A stretch of DNA of 64,000 nt from Typhlomys cinereus (GCA_023101885.1 JALPQD010000639.1:806001-870000), one strand, 5' to 3'; positions 22,325-35,199 are shown, counted from the first letter of the stretch. A program made the numbers and translations. The notes: generated by a model not told the origin, from the sequence alone.

Positions 22325-22735
22325 TGTAATGGTTACTCTTAACTATTGCTATGAGAGAACACCCAAAGTCAAATAACTTAAGGGAGAAAAGGAGATTTAT
22401 TCAACTTACAGCTCCAGAAGGGAAATACAGTCTTTCATGGCAGAAGCGGTATGTTTGGCTGGCTGAAGCTGGAGACAGGCTATGTCACAACCATCCAAGA
22501 GACTAGTGGCGATGGCTGAAGGATTCCTAGAGAGTCTCTCTCCTTCTGTTCTGTGGTTCCTTTTACCTGGTCCACTACTGGGAGGTTCCAATGGGATCTG
22601 GGGCTGGTCTTTGTATTATCCAGATAATCTCTCCAAATGGTTTCAGCTGATCTTGCCAGGTGTGGTCTCAGCGATCTTAATTAATGTCAGGTGTGTCAAA
22701 TTGACACCCAGGATTAATTATCACAATACCCCACT
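22325..22735 (-). repeat. DNA-transposon-like repeat, minus, near-complete
   Basis: Starts 'ggttactcttaactattgct', 'aacttaagggagaaaaggag', 'atttattcaacttacagctc' and ends 'gtgtcaaattgacacccagg' with 'attaattatcacaatacccc'. This is the layout of a common rodent element with ends in 'gtcaagttgac'. It is similar to 5966-6300 but longer. No ORF of its own. Confidence 0.55.
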
Positions 22736-25700
22736 TAGTAGTCTGAATGGATAAGTACCTTTTGGAGACATGGGATACAAACTTGTAAGATTCATTCAGT
22801 TTCATAAATGTTGCCCTGTCTTTTATTAGCAGAATATGTCTGAATTCTGAAAGAGCTTCTTCGGTCAGTTTACAGTATAGTTTAACTTTTATTTAGATGA
22901 TTGTATGTCATCTTCAGAGTACAATGAGTTCATGACATGCAGGAAATACACTGCACTTACTGTTGATGTCTATCTATAGACATTTTATGCCAAGAGCTAA
23001 CTATCACTACTTTTAGGACTTAGACATTTTAGAAATTGCACTTCCTTTTTCTTGTCTACAATTTGAAATATTTGTTGCACCATTCTTATTTGAGGCATAA
23101 TATTTGTTAAGTACAATGTTATCGATGTGCACATTAAATTTCCTATAAATCTTTTGTTTTGAAAGATGTCATTTGATCAGTGATAAATGCCTTTGTTTTA
23201 TTATACAGTAAAAGCATGTGAAACAAATGTGCCGTATTCCTTAACTACTATAATGAAATAGAATCACTCTTGAATTATCACCCTGGATACTTTCTTAAAA
23301 ACAATACAATTTGCATTATTGTTAGTACCTAAGCAAATTATTTTACAAACGGCTATTGTGAATTTAAACAGTAATTTTTTACGTTCTGATATATGCCATG
23401 ATACACAATTAATTGTTTCAGCAGATGAGTTCACACTAAGCATATATTAAAAACACTGACTCAAATTTAGGTTTTAAAATCTTATGCATTCAATGTGACA
23501 TTGTAAATTGAAGGATCAAATTCCACTAAAGGAACACAATAGGCATTGCAGTTTGTCTCAGAGTGTGGAACAAATGGGTTGGTTTGGTCTTTAGCAGATT
23601 TTATAGAACAGTTACAAAAAGAAAATCTTTGCCAACAATAAGAATGTTTTAAATACTTCCTACAAACAGAATGGTGTGGACTATTATTTGTTGAAGTTGA
23701 CTCATTTGAAACTCATCTTTAGAATTAAGAGGAGACACTCTACCCACACCAATGTGTTTCATAGCAATCATAACAATGATTTCTCTATAGAGGGCTTGAA
23801 ACATTTTAGAGGCTCTAAAGAGATACTCTGAATATTCCTTTCCTATTCTAATCAATCCGATCTCTGAATTTGACAAATCCTGCATATGTGAAGGAAACTT
23901 GAACTACTCCTATGCTATCATTGTTTTTTTAAGATCATAGTGAAAAATACAGGACACCTTTTTTTGACTCTAAAAACAAGACAATTTGGAGGATGACACT
24001 TTTGCACATTTGCATATTAATAAGATAAAACTGAATCTCCAAATGATCTCTTCATTCTTTTTTTTTTTCTAGAGGTTATTGGACTGAGCCATCCTGTGAG
24101 GGAAAACAGATCCCTCTATCATTGGCAGGTTTTTGAAAGCATAAAGTAAAAGATAACATGTGAAACCAGAAGACATAGTATTTCCACATTAATTCCTGTA
24201 GTTATTGAATTGATTTGTAGGGTTGAAGGACCCTGGTGAAGGACAGTAAACTCTAGGGAGTTAGCTGACCGTTAGAGTAATAAGAGTGGGAAGAACTTTC
24301 TCTTTCATGCAAAGCTTTCCATTGATGCATTGCTTCCTATTCAAAAGCAAAAATGCAGCAGGAAGGGAAGCACCTACTCTACTACCCTGTAATTGATTTG
24401 TTCTTCCTGTGTCATGATCTCTCTTACTTGGGGGGAGTTCAGGGTTTTCAATTTCTTGACCCCTTCTCACCAGCCTCCCAGGAAGGGAACAGCCTCGAAT
24501 AATGCAAGGTTCCAGGCTTTCAAACGCTGCCTGCTTTCTTTCCCACGAGTCCAATAAATGCTCTCTTGTTGAGTCATGTGTATGTCCTCTCTCACTAGAG
24601 GCTCCTTTTTCTTTAGGGTTGATACACACTACTTTCTCCAACTAAGTCAAGTCTAGTTCATGGGTGGCAATGCTCAGACGCGACTTGCACTACCACACAC
24701 ACACACACAGATCCAGCAGACAAACATCTTTTCTTCCTGACCTCTGCTGTCCTGAAGCAGTTTATTGTTGCTGTCAAAAGGAGATAAGCCTGTGTTTGTC
24801 AAAATTACTTCCTGAAAATGATCCAATTTTGAACTCATTAAATAAACCGTGACTTGAAAAAAAAAAAGACAAAGATCAGTTTTGTTTCTTGGCTTCCTCC
24901 AGAAAGTGGCTTGCATTAGTGCAGTCAATAGCAGTCAGGATTGTATGTGATTTGTTAGTTTTTCTTTTTTTTTAATTTGTCTTCTTGTTTTATCTGGTGT
25001 GATTGAGATGATAAAGCCCCTTCTGTACTACACTTCCTTCTGGTGTCCAGACTTTCCCTTATCGTTGAGTCTCCTTACAATCTCCTAACGAGTCTGAAAT
25101 TTAATTAGAAACACAAATGCTTGTTATGAACTTTGAGGTCCAGCTCTTTACCTTACATCTGATAGAAAATTGCTATGAGACTTAAATCTATTTCACTTTT
25201 AATTTTTTGGCACACAAGTTTGAGTCTACCACCACTAACAGCAGAATTCTTAAGAGTGTAATATATATCTAGAAATCTACCAGTTGATGAGAGAGGCCTT
25301 GGGAATATTTAAATTAAATTCAAAAAAACAATTGATGTATTTAAGGAATGGGTTATGAGATCTTATCTTTTAACTGTAAAAGAATGGAGGGAAGTTATGG
25401 ATATTCTCTGAATGAAAGAGAAAAAAGAAAGATTTACAAAGACTTTGGGATTCTTCTGAATAATGGGCTGATGGAGAGCAGAAATAGTATACTAGTCAAA
25501 TCCTAAGTAAACGAAGTACAAGTCACAAACAGCAATGCCACCTTCTGTGGAAAGCTGCATGCTTGCAAAAGAAGGCTGCATGGGAACTATGCAGAAAATA
25601 CACAGAGCAGGTATTATTGGTTCAATCGATAACAATTGTAAAGTCATAGAAAGTACCTGAAATTAATCTCCTCTTACACTTCAGTCCAACAGGAGGAAGC

Positions 25701-26944
25701 AGACAGGAAGAAAGAGAAGTAGAAGAGATGTATGAAGAGTAAGCGGAAAAAAAAAAAAAAAAACGGAATAAAGACTGACCAGCATGAACCACGGACAACA
25801 GCATATCTGTGATGTCCCACAGATATCCCGTGCAGAGACCCTGGTGGGGAGACCCACCTTCCGCACGTCCAGGACAGCAGGACCTTGGTGTGCCGTCCTT
25901 GTCGGAGGGCTTCCTGCATACAGCACGGCCTCAGCTCCAGTGATGGGCAGACCCTAGAGGCACCTGTCCCGTAGAGGCTAAGGGTGCAGTGTATCCACAG
26001 CAGGTTGTCTCAGGAAGCCATCTGACTGGTTCACCCCACGGCAGCCTGTTGCGCCGTTAATGGTTTACGAGCAAGTCTAATCACTCTTAGTCGGGCATTA
26101 GAGGACCTCTGCACGCTGTCTCCAATTCACTTTCTCAAATCCAGACACACTAATCTCCCCCAGCACAGGTGGATTTAAGAATGAGCCTAGTTCTCACAGC
26201 ACTGGACAGGCCTCTTGTTCATAACTGCTGACACCAGGGGAAAAAATAAAGCAAGAATTCAGATAAAGAACTTGCTGGCTCCAGAATACAAAATTACAAC
26301 ACTGGCTTGGCATTTATGTAGATTTCATTAAATGTCTGTTACATGAAACTGTATGACTGTATTAAGGGCTGCATTGAGTTTCATGATGACTGAAGAAGTT
26401 GCAGGCTGCATTCTTTCACATTCTTCAAGTTTCTAGGAAGTTAGGGAAAGATTAATAAGATGTTAAGATCAGTTAGTGCAAATTTTTACAACAAAAAATG
26501 TGTGATTGATGTGAGAAATTTGTAGGTTTTAAAGTATTTTATATAACGAGTGATGGTATTTCCAGAAGGCCTGTAGACTAGAAGAACTCAGGTTCCTCAA
26601 GATTTTTCAGGACGAAGCAGGAAGCTTCTTTTCACTGTTTGCAGGAAGGCTCACTATCTTTAAATTGCATATCTCTTTTTTTACTTGTCTTGTCTGTATG
26701 TAAAATACCTTTCACTCCTCTTGACCCCGGGAGATAACTGACACTATAAAACTGATTTAAAAAGAAAAGGAAAAATAAATTCCTGAAAGTAACTTCCATG
26801 AGGGAGTTATCAGATTTCAAAAAGCAAACAAGCATGATGATTAATAAAGTACGAAGTGAGGAAAATAAAGTGGGGGTGAGAAAGGAAGGGCGATGCAGGC
26901 CAGGGAAGGCCTAACATTTGCTTTCTTGCCACTCTAGTCAAATA
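22736..26944. other. Mostly unique sequence
   Basis: About 4.2 kb without a confident repeat. Noted inside: an LTR-like stretch at about 24270-24660 with an AATAAA near 24554, a short CA repeat at 24695-24709, a 17-A run at 25747-25763 and a CpG-richer patch at 25790-26110. None supports a gene. Confidence 0.4.
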
Positions 26945-27245
26945 CCTAGCATAACAACTGAAAGGGAGGGAAAATTTATTGTGGCTCATGACTGCAGAAA
27001 TGTCAATCACCTAGGCAGAGTCCATGCAGGGTAAACAGAACAATTCACATCCTGGCAGCCAGAAAGCAGAGAAATAGAATGAGAGAGAGAAAGAGAACAT
27101 GGGTTAAAGACCTACCCCACCCCAGTCAGGCCTGCCTCTACTGATCTATTTTTTCCATATAAGTCCCACCTTCTAACGTACCCTGAACCTCCTTAAACGG
27201 AGCCACCAGTTTGTGGGGAATTATTCAAAACACAACCTGTGGTAG
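26945..27245 (-). repeat. Old DNA-transposon-like repeat, minus
   Basis: 'gagggaaaatttattgtggc' with 'tcatgactgcagaaatgtca', a 'gcagccagaaagcagagaaa' block and 'ctaccccaccccagtcaggc' matches the reverse orientation of the family ('ggtttattttggctcac', 'agccaggaagcagagagag'). Diverged. Confidence 0.5.
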
Positions 27246-27454
27246 GACATTTCACAATAAAAGTATAGTAAGGATTCGGCGATGATGAATGACTGAGGTA
27301 GGGGAATGTCAGAGAGACAGCTATGGACATGCTGCATTAAGACTTCATAAAAATCCAGCAAAGTGAAGCAGCTCTATATACGATTATATAGAGTTCAGAC
27401 AAGGACTAGGTAAACCATATAAACTTGGGTGTCATATATGTGGTGCTAAAAGCT
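27246..27454. other. Unique sequence
   Basis: Nothing recognised. Confidence 0.35.
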
Positions 27455-27600
27455 ATTCATTCAGTATTTATTGAACACCATCTACGCATCTGGAAACTGC
27501 TCCAGGTACTTGGGATATATAGCACTGAACAAACATACAAAACTCTTTCTGCCATCAAGTTCACTATTAAGTTGTAACTGAAAGACAATAAAATGTACAA
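27455..27600 (-). mobile_element. L2 (ancient LINE2) 3' end, minus
   Basis: 'attcattcagtatttattga', 'acaccatctacgcatctgga', 'aactgctccaggtacttggg' and 'atatagcactgaacaaacat' match in reverse the L2 3' end, which finishes in a TGAATG-type tail (seen here as attcattc at the left). An ancient repeat shared by mammals. Confidence 0.7.
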
Positions 27601-27717
27601 GCATGCTGCATTGTGTGGTACTTATTTTTATTATGGCTTACTAAGATGCTACAGTTAAATACTTGGTCAATTATTGTTTTGAATGTTTCTGTGAGGGGGA
27701 TTTTGGAAGTGAATAGT

Positions 27718-27799
27718 ATTTAAATTAATTTAAATTAAATTAAAGTAATTTAAATTAATGGTATTTAAATTAATTAAATTAAATTAAATTAAATTAAAG
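27718..27799. repeat. (TTAAA)n microsatellite, imperfect
   Basis: About 80 bp of TTAAA, TTAAT and AAATT units. Confidence 0.9.
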
Positions 27800-28654
27800 T
27801 GACTGACTTCCATAATATTAGTCAGTATTCAGTATTATCCTAAAGTCATGATTGAATGAGAGACCTTGACCAAGCAGCAATTCTGCACTAGTGTTTTGGT
27901 TGAATAGCAATATGCAATGCTAACACTTCTCTGAATTCACAACCTGGTGAGATTCTTTCTTTCTCTTTCTCTCTCTCCCTCTCTTTCTTTATGATACAAA
28001 TAATGATTAGGAAGACGAATTATAAATTCAACCTACAAAGGAATAGGTAGGGCAACTATGCCAAAAGTTTAAATGTAGAACAGGCAGTGAGAACCTATGT
28101 CACAGTTCCCTTTTTTTATTTTTTTTACTTTTACAAGCATATTGAATATTCATCGCTGCTTTCCTCCATCCCCTCTCTCTTCCCTTTCCTCCCTTCCATT
28201 CCACTCAAGGCAAGACTGTTGCATTTAGTAACTCAATACAGTGAGACTTGTCCTTCCCAGACCTGCATAACATGCCCCCACAGATTACCTAGGAACTCAA
28301 GAAAGATTAGAACATTCAGTAGAAACCTTGAGGTCTAAAGCTGGATGAGTGAAGGGAAATGTGCCTATCAGTGAGGTGGCCCTAAGAGGCACAGTTCCAG
28401 TTTTAAAGACTGAAGGAGCTCCAGTCCAGATATAATTAGATCATTTCAAGCAAGGCTGAGCCAAAGTATTTTTATAAAGGTAAAATCACAAATCATTTTG
28501 GTTACAATATCTTTTTTACTATTTCTAAACTTAGGGAAAGTAGCATAATAGTAGCTACTGATAATATAAATAAGTCAGTGTGGCTTTGTTGTATCTAAAC
28601 TTTATGACAAAACAAGCAATTGAAGGGAAAGAATATGCTGGTGTTTAAGAATCA
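27800..28654. other. Unique sequence with pyrimidine-rich patches
   Basis: A CTTT/CT patch at 27955-27988 and a pyrimidine-rich stretch at 28106-28205. The latter could be a small old L1 3'UTR relic, but I cannot support it. No gene. Confidence 0.4.
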
Positions 28655-28996
28655 GCCAATGGGAAGAGGGAGGTAGTTCAGTTAATAAAGTGCTAGACTA
28701 GCAAGTATAAAGATCTATGTATCCAGCTTCCCAAAAAGCAGACATGATAAGACATGCTTGTGGAGAAGCAAATGTAGTTAGATTTCAGGGACTTGCTGGC
28801 TCATTAACCTAACCTACTTGGAAAGTTCCAGGGCAGGGAGAGACATGACCTGGAAAAAAAAAAAAAAAAACTTTGCACCAGAGTAATGACACCAAGTTTG
28901 CCCTCTAACCTCTACTCACACATGTGCTTACATGCACACCTCCACATGTATAAATAGGTGCACACTCATATGCACAAAACCCCGCACAAAAATGAA
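28655..28996 (+). mobile_element. B4-type composite SINE, plus
   Basis: A tRNA-like head 'gggaggtagttcagttaata' and 'aagtgctagactagcaagta', a B1-like middle ending at an A17 run (28854-28871), then 'tttgccctctaacctctact' and a CA-rich tail with 'cacatgtataaatagg'. Head, B1 part and CA tail in that order fit B4. Confidence 0.65.
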
Positions 28997-30003
28997 AGAG
29001 CATATGATTGCCCAAGTTATCCCCAAGGGAATCATAGTCAAATAAAATGAGCCATTTGGACTTGACAATTGGATGTTGTGTTGTAGTTGACTGTAGTAGA
29101 CTGGCCATGCTTCCTAGTGTAGGAGTTAAGTGTCCACTCAGCTTCTGTCTTCAGGGCTGATCCCTAGCTAGTGTTGATACCAGTTAACCATGCCTCACAG
29201 CTTGCCCCCTTACTGGAAAATGACTACGACTTAGGAAAACCTTGACCAAAATTACGTTCTCTACTCCTAAAGGAAACTGGCTAGTGTGGAGACACAAGGA
29301 CAAGTCTCCCTTGTTGCACTTGATGGCAACGAAATGCCAACCCAGCTGCACAGCTTCCTTATCGGATGGGCTGAAACTCATCAGTACTGAAAGAGAAAGT
29401 CAGTTTCTCATCTTTTAAGCCCTATCTTTTCCACTTCCTTGTATATTGCCTCCTGTAGTATCCCAAAACCCATCAATGTGCATGGAATGCTTTGTTTCTG
29501 TGTCTGTTTCTCAGATACAGTGTTTTTCATGGATTATATATTAATTCCTATTACCCTGATGAAATTACAACCATTCTATTCTCTTATGTCTCTTGCTTAG
29601 GCACAAACACATGAGAACCCCAGTTGTAGGAGATTGTCACAAGAGCCATTGACATAGACTGGTCTAAAGTATGACTGAAAGCCTTTCAGATAGATATATA
29701 TGAGTATAGATCATGTGTCAGCATAGTGTTTCTCATTGCAGAAGAAAATAAAACAAGAGGAGGCTGATTGAATCAGAACAGCTATTGTTCATTGAGGAGG
29801 AAATGTACCTTATCATTTTATTAGTAGGACTATTCTAGAAAAGGGAAATTAATGCTGTGGTATTTAGTAGGAAATCTTCCTCTACAGTAACAGGTGTTTA
29901 GAGACAGAGTCAAATGCACAGTGGAAGAGTAGCCACAAGAGAGGTTTATGATCAGTTCTCCATTATAATTGAAAGGAGAATGGCTATGAGGTAGCAACAC
30001 AAG
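28997..30003. other. Unique sequence
   Basis: About 1 kb without a recognised repeat. Short minus-strand ORFs show no family resemblance. Confidence 0.4.
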
Positions 30004-30017
30004 AAAAAAGTGGACAA

Positions 30018-30227
30018 GGGACTGGAGAGGTGGCTCAGGGGTTAAGCCTCTGACTTGCAGGCAGAAAGTCCTGAGTTCGGATCCTAGACCCCATGCATAG
30101 ATGTGGGGCAGAAGCTGAGGCGACCTACGTTTCTGGTCCTGGTAGGGCGGAGCCTGTGAATCCTAGGACAGAGTAAACAAGGAGGAGGTGGAGGCGGTCC
30201 ATGGTGGTTCCCGAATTCGTCTGTGGT

Positions 30228-30263
<36 letters not shown>

Positions 30264-30314
30264 TACACACACATGCACACACTCACACATGCACAATTGA
30301 ATAAAAAAATTTTA
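30018..30314 (+). mobile_element. tRNA-headed SINE with CA tail, copy 2
   Basis: Head 'ggactggagaggtggctcag' and B-box-like 'cctgagttcggatcct', the same GC-rich body as copy 1, then (CA)n at 30229-30270 and an A/T tail. The flanking direct repeat aaaaaagtggacaa / aaaaaagtggataa (one mismatch) lies at 30004-30017 and 30315-30328. The '30084-30296' minus-strand ORF is a translation of the body. Confidence 0.9.
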
Positions 30315-30328
30315 AAAAAAGTGGATAA

Positions 30329-30479
30329 AACTTTGTGAACATGTCTTTAATTCTCAGTGGTATAGGAAGAAAGTTGTTACATACAGTGCTCAAGAAGAAA
30401 GCTTCCCACTTAGACTATGACCTGACAGAAGGGAGAACTCACAAATATAAATTCTAAAATACATATAAAGGGAGTGGCA
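30329..30479. other. Unique sequence
   Basis: Nothing recognised. Confidence 0.35.
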
Positions 30480-30845
30480 TGTCTTCTTTCTGTGACACAA
30501 TACAGACAGAGCAAGAAGAGAAGAAAAGTTGGTTTGGGATCATGGGTTTGAGGTACAGTTCATCAAAGTGGGGAAGTCATGGAAACATAGATTTGAAGTG
30601 GATGAATATATTATGTCCACAGTCAGGAAGCAGAGAAGTATAAGTACTAGCACTCTATTTGCTTTCTCCTTTTCATTCAATTTAGGCCTTTACCCCATGA
30701 AATGTTGTCCCATACCATTAATGTGAGTCTTTCCATCTCGATTAACCTAATCAAGAAACTCCTTTGCAGCTATGGCCATATAATCCATTTACTCTCTCAT
30801 TGAAACATCCACTAACTGGTTACACTTGGGTTAGTAGTTACAGAA
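30480..30845 (-). repeat. Old DNA-transposon-like repeat, minus
   Basis: 'cagtcaggaagcagagaagt', 'ctctatttgctttctccttt', 'tcattcaatttaggccttta' and 'ccccatgaaatgttgtccca' fit the reverse of the family block 'cagtcaggaagcagagagag...ctttctcctttttattcag...cccatgggatggtgc'. It ends near 'ctaactggttacacttgggt'. Confidence 0.6.
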
Positions 30846-32739
30846 GAAACAAGAAATGGATACACTGACTTTTACCCAGGACATTTCCAGGATAGGTTAG
30901 GGAAAGGCTGGTCATAAGGGGTGCCACTTAGTTCTTCTTTGCTTATCTGGTATCTAACATGGATTGCATTACGCACTTAATACTATATTGCCTTTACCTG
31001 CATAGGCATTTTGTTATTGTTCTTGTAAGTTATTGAAAACACTTCAAATCCTGAGCTATTGGAAGAAACAATGGTACAGGTGAGGATGGCTGGGAAAAGT
31101 CACCAACTAATTAAAGTATGTGAACATGCTGGGAGGCAGCTCTGTGCAGACCCATTATCATGAAATGACTTTCCCAGTGAGCAAAGTCCATACTTCCCAG
31201 GACAGCTAATAGAAATTCAATTACTGTGATTGAGTTTGAATTTGCAGACATTTCCTTTCTCCACTGCTAATAAACGCAGATGTTAATTTGTGTACTTCCA
31301 CATATTTCACTCAAGTGTGAGATGATGCAGAATTTCCTGGATTTGGAAATCTGAGAAGGGGTCTAATTTAGAACAAATCTAATCAGGGGATGTTACAAAG
31401 ACTGGCTGGGTTTACTGTACTGGGAGTTTAGATGACTCTGCTAATGGCAGATGCCACAGTGAGCATTTGTTACGCCCCTTTGCTCGGGGCACTGGCCCAC
31501 CTATCTTGTTATACCACTGGGAAGAGACAGTGTTATCCATCATTTCCTTAATTAGTTGATAATTAGGGAAGCCACAGGACAAATATGTTGTCTCTTTCTG
31601 AGAGCAGACAACAGAGACTTCAGATAAAAATGGCAACTGAAGACTGGCTTCTCTCCTACCTGATCCTGAGGGTCCATCTTCTCAAACTCTCTTTCATTTG
31701 TTTCCTGTGTCTGAATGTGATACCCCAGCAGGGCTAATGAGTGAGGAATCAGTAGGACTCGCCATTTCCTTTCTCAAGCCAGGCTGTAATAAATATAGCC
31801 AATGTGCTTTTTAGTCTTTGTTAACCATCCTGCCCATCATAAGTACATCATCATTAGGGGTTACAGTTTACTCACCTCACATCAGGCCTCCTCCAAAGCA
31901 AGCTGGAGTATGAATGATTTATTCTGATAAGAAGCAGATATTGAAACATAAAGTCACAATCATCAAATTTAAGTTAAGTGGCAGTTTCATGGACATGCTG
32001 CTATATCAGATCCCAATTTTTACCTCTTCCTAGCTATTTTTACTAGTTAATTGAGTTGGAAAATTACTTGGTTTTTCAGTGACTCAACATTTTTATGAAT
32101 TTAATGAAATTAAAATGATAACTATCTCATGGGCCTATTTTGAATCTAAAAGAAAAGTTCAATAAGTAACCAAAATATCCAACAGCTACCAAATCACAAT
32201 GATAATTCTGAATTTTATTTTGAGGCACAAAGACAAATTCTTTATGCTTGTATCTCAGAAATTCAATAGATTCATTGCATGGGAAAAGTATCCAATATAT
32301 TTAAATAAGTACCAGGAGGATTGGTAAGACCTCAGTAGATATCAATCAACTAGGGTTGGGTTAATGGAGGACTCTGAAAACTGTTAACATGCCATCTTTC
32401 ATGATATTGATAATTAATTAGATAACGATATAATAAGATTAGGCCAAAAATCCTGTGATGAGATTTGATTAGCAGATAGATCAAATGTGATCCCAAGGAT
32501 CCTTCAAAGGGAAGGCAAGAGGTAACACAAGAGAGAGAAGGAAAAGTTGATGAGTTTCAGAGAAGAAAAATTGGGACCAACAATCAACGGTGTTGGCAAT
32601 TATTATTTAAATCTTAAATGTTTCCTAAAACTCCCAAGTGAAAGGCTTGTTCAGTCAACCATCATCGGGATGATGGTGGAAAAGTTAGGTGGGTCTAATG
32701 AAAATAACTATGTCAGGGATAAGACCTTGTGTAATAGAC
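30846..32739. other. Unique AT-rich sequence
   Basis: About 1.9 kb without recognised repeats, genes or strong motifs. Confidence 0.4.
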
Positions 32740-32749
32740 ACTGGAACTT

Positions 32750-32780
<31 letters not shown>

Positions 32781-33005
32781 GTTTTCTAATCCCCATGAGG
32801 TGAATACATCTTTTTCTAGTCATACATCATCCATAATATTTTGTTCACCATGGTCCACAAAGGTCCACAAAGATGGAGCCACATGACCATGAAGTAAAAA
32901 CTTTTGAAATCGGGGGCCAAAGTAAATATCATCTCTTTCATGGCTGATTGTCTCTCTAATATTTTGTTGCAGTGGCAGAAAACTGGGACAGAAATCTCTA
33001 GAGCT
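32740..33005 (+). repeat. Old DNA-transposon-like repeat, plus, with CT tract
   Basis: A CT run (32751-32781) leads into 'tctaatccccatgaggtgaa', 'gttcaccatggtccacaaag', 'gatggagccacatgaccatg', 'gggccaaagtaaatatcatc' and 'gcagtggcagaaaactggga', in the family's plus order. No coding capacity. Confidence 0.5.
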
Positions 33006-34164
33006 AGAAAAAGGAAAGATACTCTCGTCCCTAGAAGAAATGCAGTCTTGCCAACATTTTGACACTAGAGAAACTTCCGTTGACTGATGTCCGTTGACTT
33101 TAGTGAGGAAATGTGTCATAATTTGCTCCAAAAGCAACAAAGAATATAACTATACATCTGGATTTTCAGAGTCCTGCATATATTAAAAAAAGAGTTAAGA
33201 ACCAATTGCTTCTAACTCTCTCTGGGTAATTAGCTGTAGTCTCACATGTCTCCTGACCGACCCCACAAAAATTAGAGATACTTTTCAAAGTATTCTGATT
33301 TAGTCACGGTGTGGGATGTGGAAAATAGAGTACACGATAATAGTCTCTTTTAGACAGCTTTTTATATTCTCCTGGACTTCCTTCTTTAGCATTTATGAAG
33401 AATTTGAGTTTGAGCCTTTATCATCTTCAAAGGGAGTAGTCACTGTGAAAATGTAGGTGCTGGCATAAGAGCAGGTGCTATTCACTGGGAGGCCCTCTAG
33501 ACTGGGGGTTCACAGGCAGAGCCTCAGGGAGGGGGATTTGATACAGATGACAAGATCCAGGAGAAAACTCCATTCACTTAGGAAGAGGGTATGTCTTTCA
33601 GGAAGTTGTAATTTGCAGGTATGTTATAGCCAGACTCCACCCTTCATCCAAAGCAGTCTAAACACTGGAATGTGCCTGATTGCCAGAGTGCTTAACTGAA
33701 TGGATCACATTATCCCCACAACATTCCTTTCTAAAGATTTCTTCCACTGTGGGAGGTAAATCTTGTGTCTAAGTGTGCTTTCAGAATCCATGGCACAGAT
33801 TCCTGTGTGCCTAGATACGGAATAGATTGCATACACATTCAGACTACATTGACCCTTGTATTGTGCAATGACTGGTGGGCAATGGCCCACAGGACTGAGA
33901 TCAACACAGTAAAGATCTTCTTGTTCCAAGCTTACTTAAATTCTGAAAGGCATCTCCCCCAAATTTTGGAACAATAGCCAGTTTTCACACAATCCAAGAC
34001 TCTCTTATGATGTTTACTCTGATTTTCCTTCCCTTCCTTATTTAACAGCAATTAGAGAAGCAGGAACCTTACACATTTCCATCATAGGGGCAAATAGTGG
34101 TGTCTAAGCTGCAACTACAGCTCTAGAGGAAGCTTGGACACTACAGTAGGGAAAGAATTGGACA
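33006..34164. other. Unique sequence
   Basis: Nothing recognised. Confidence 0.4.
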
Positions 34165-34285
34165 CTATAGCATAAATATCATTTCTCTTTCAAAGATGAG
34201 AGAACAGAAGCCTAGAGAAGTTAATAGATTAAAGACTTGAGTTTTCAGAATATTGGGTTCAATTCAAACTGAGACATGAGCCCTG
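34165..34285 (-). mobile_element. MIR, minus
   Basis: 'tttcaaagatgagagaacag', 'aagcctagagaagttaatag' and 'gggttcaattcaaactgaga' correspond to the reverse MIR core ('tttacagatgaggaaactga', 'ggctcagagaggttaagt', 'gattcgaacccag'). Confidence 0.55.
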
Positions 34286-34527
34286 ACTGGGAGGAGGAAT
34301 TCCATGAATTAATCTCTGCAATTCCCTTCTCTGGATCACTAGAACAGAAGGAATTGAGCATGAAGATGTCAAGGACAGGAAAAGTCATATGACAAGAAGA
34401 CCCCCTGTCTGAGCATCTGCTGCAGTACCTGCCTTCTCTGCTGTCTCTGTGTTGTTGTTATTTTTTAGACTGTCTTTTAAATCTTACAATTTTTAAAAAA
34501 GTCTTATAAAAATCTTATAAAAAAGTT
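34286..34527. other. Unique sequence
   Basis: Nothing recognised. Confidence 0.35.
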
Positions 34528-34765
34528 TAAGTGGAGCTGGATGTAACTCAGCTGGTTGAATGAACTAAGCCTCCTAGAATTCACAGTGGTCTTGGGTTTG
34601 ATGCTCAATACTGCATACTGAGTATGGTGGTTAGGCCTGTGATCTCCACACTCATTAGGGAGAGAAAGGAGAATCAGAAGTTCAAAGTCATCGTAGACTA
34701 CATAGTAAGTTAGAGTTTATTCTGGGATACATGAAATCTGGTCAACAAAATTCAATTAAGTGCAC
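34528..34765 (+). mobile_element. ID-B1 dimeric SINE, plus
   Basis: An ID-like head 'gtggagctggatgtaactca' and 'tcttgggtttgatgctcaat' is followed by a B1 unit: 'gtatggtggttaggcctgtg', 'gaatcagaagttcaaagtca' and 'gactacatagtaagtt'. Diverged but the two-part order is clear. Confidence 0.65.
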
Positions 34766-34859
34766 AAAATTTAGGTCTAGAACACCAAACACCAGGATCC
34801 ACCGTGTAAGAAAGACAAAGACTTTGGTTTGAATTGGAATTGATTTTTATTTTTTTATT

Positions 34860-34930
34860 TTTTTTAAACTTTTAATTTTTATTATTATTATTATTATTTA
34901 TTCAACTGTGCACATGTGCGTGTGTATGTG

Positions 34931-34968
<38 letters not shown>

Positions 34969-35178
34969 TGTGTCTATGTATGTGTAGAGCCACGGACGAA
35001 TTCGCGAACCACCATGGACACCTCCACCTCCTTCTGCCCTGGGATTCACAGGCTCCGCCCTACCAGGACCAGAAGCGCAGGCCACCCCCGCTTCTGCCTG
35101 GCATCTATACGTGGGATCTGGGATCCGAACTCAGGACCTTCCGCGGAAGCTTAACCCCTGAGCCACCTCTCCAGCCCC
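34860..35178 (-). mobile_element. tRNA-headed SINE with CA tail, copy 3
   Basis: Reverse orientation: an (ATT)n/TG tail at 34875-34985, then the GC-rich body and the head ending 'gagccacctctccagcccc'. The flanks share 'gatttttat(t)nattt' at 34842-34859 and 35179-35199, differing only in T-run length. A short deletion in the head region (near 35143) removes part of the 'cgcctgcaaggcg' segment present in the other copies. Confidence 0.9.
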
Positions 35179-35199
35179 GATTTTTATTTTTTTTTATTT

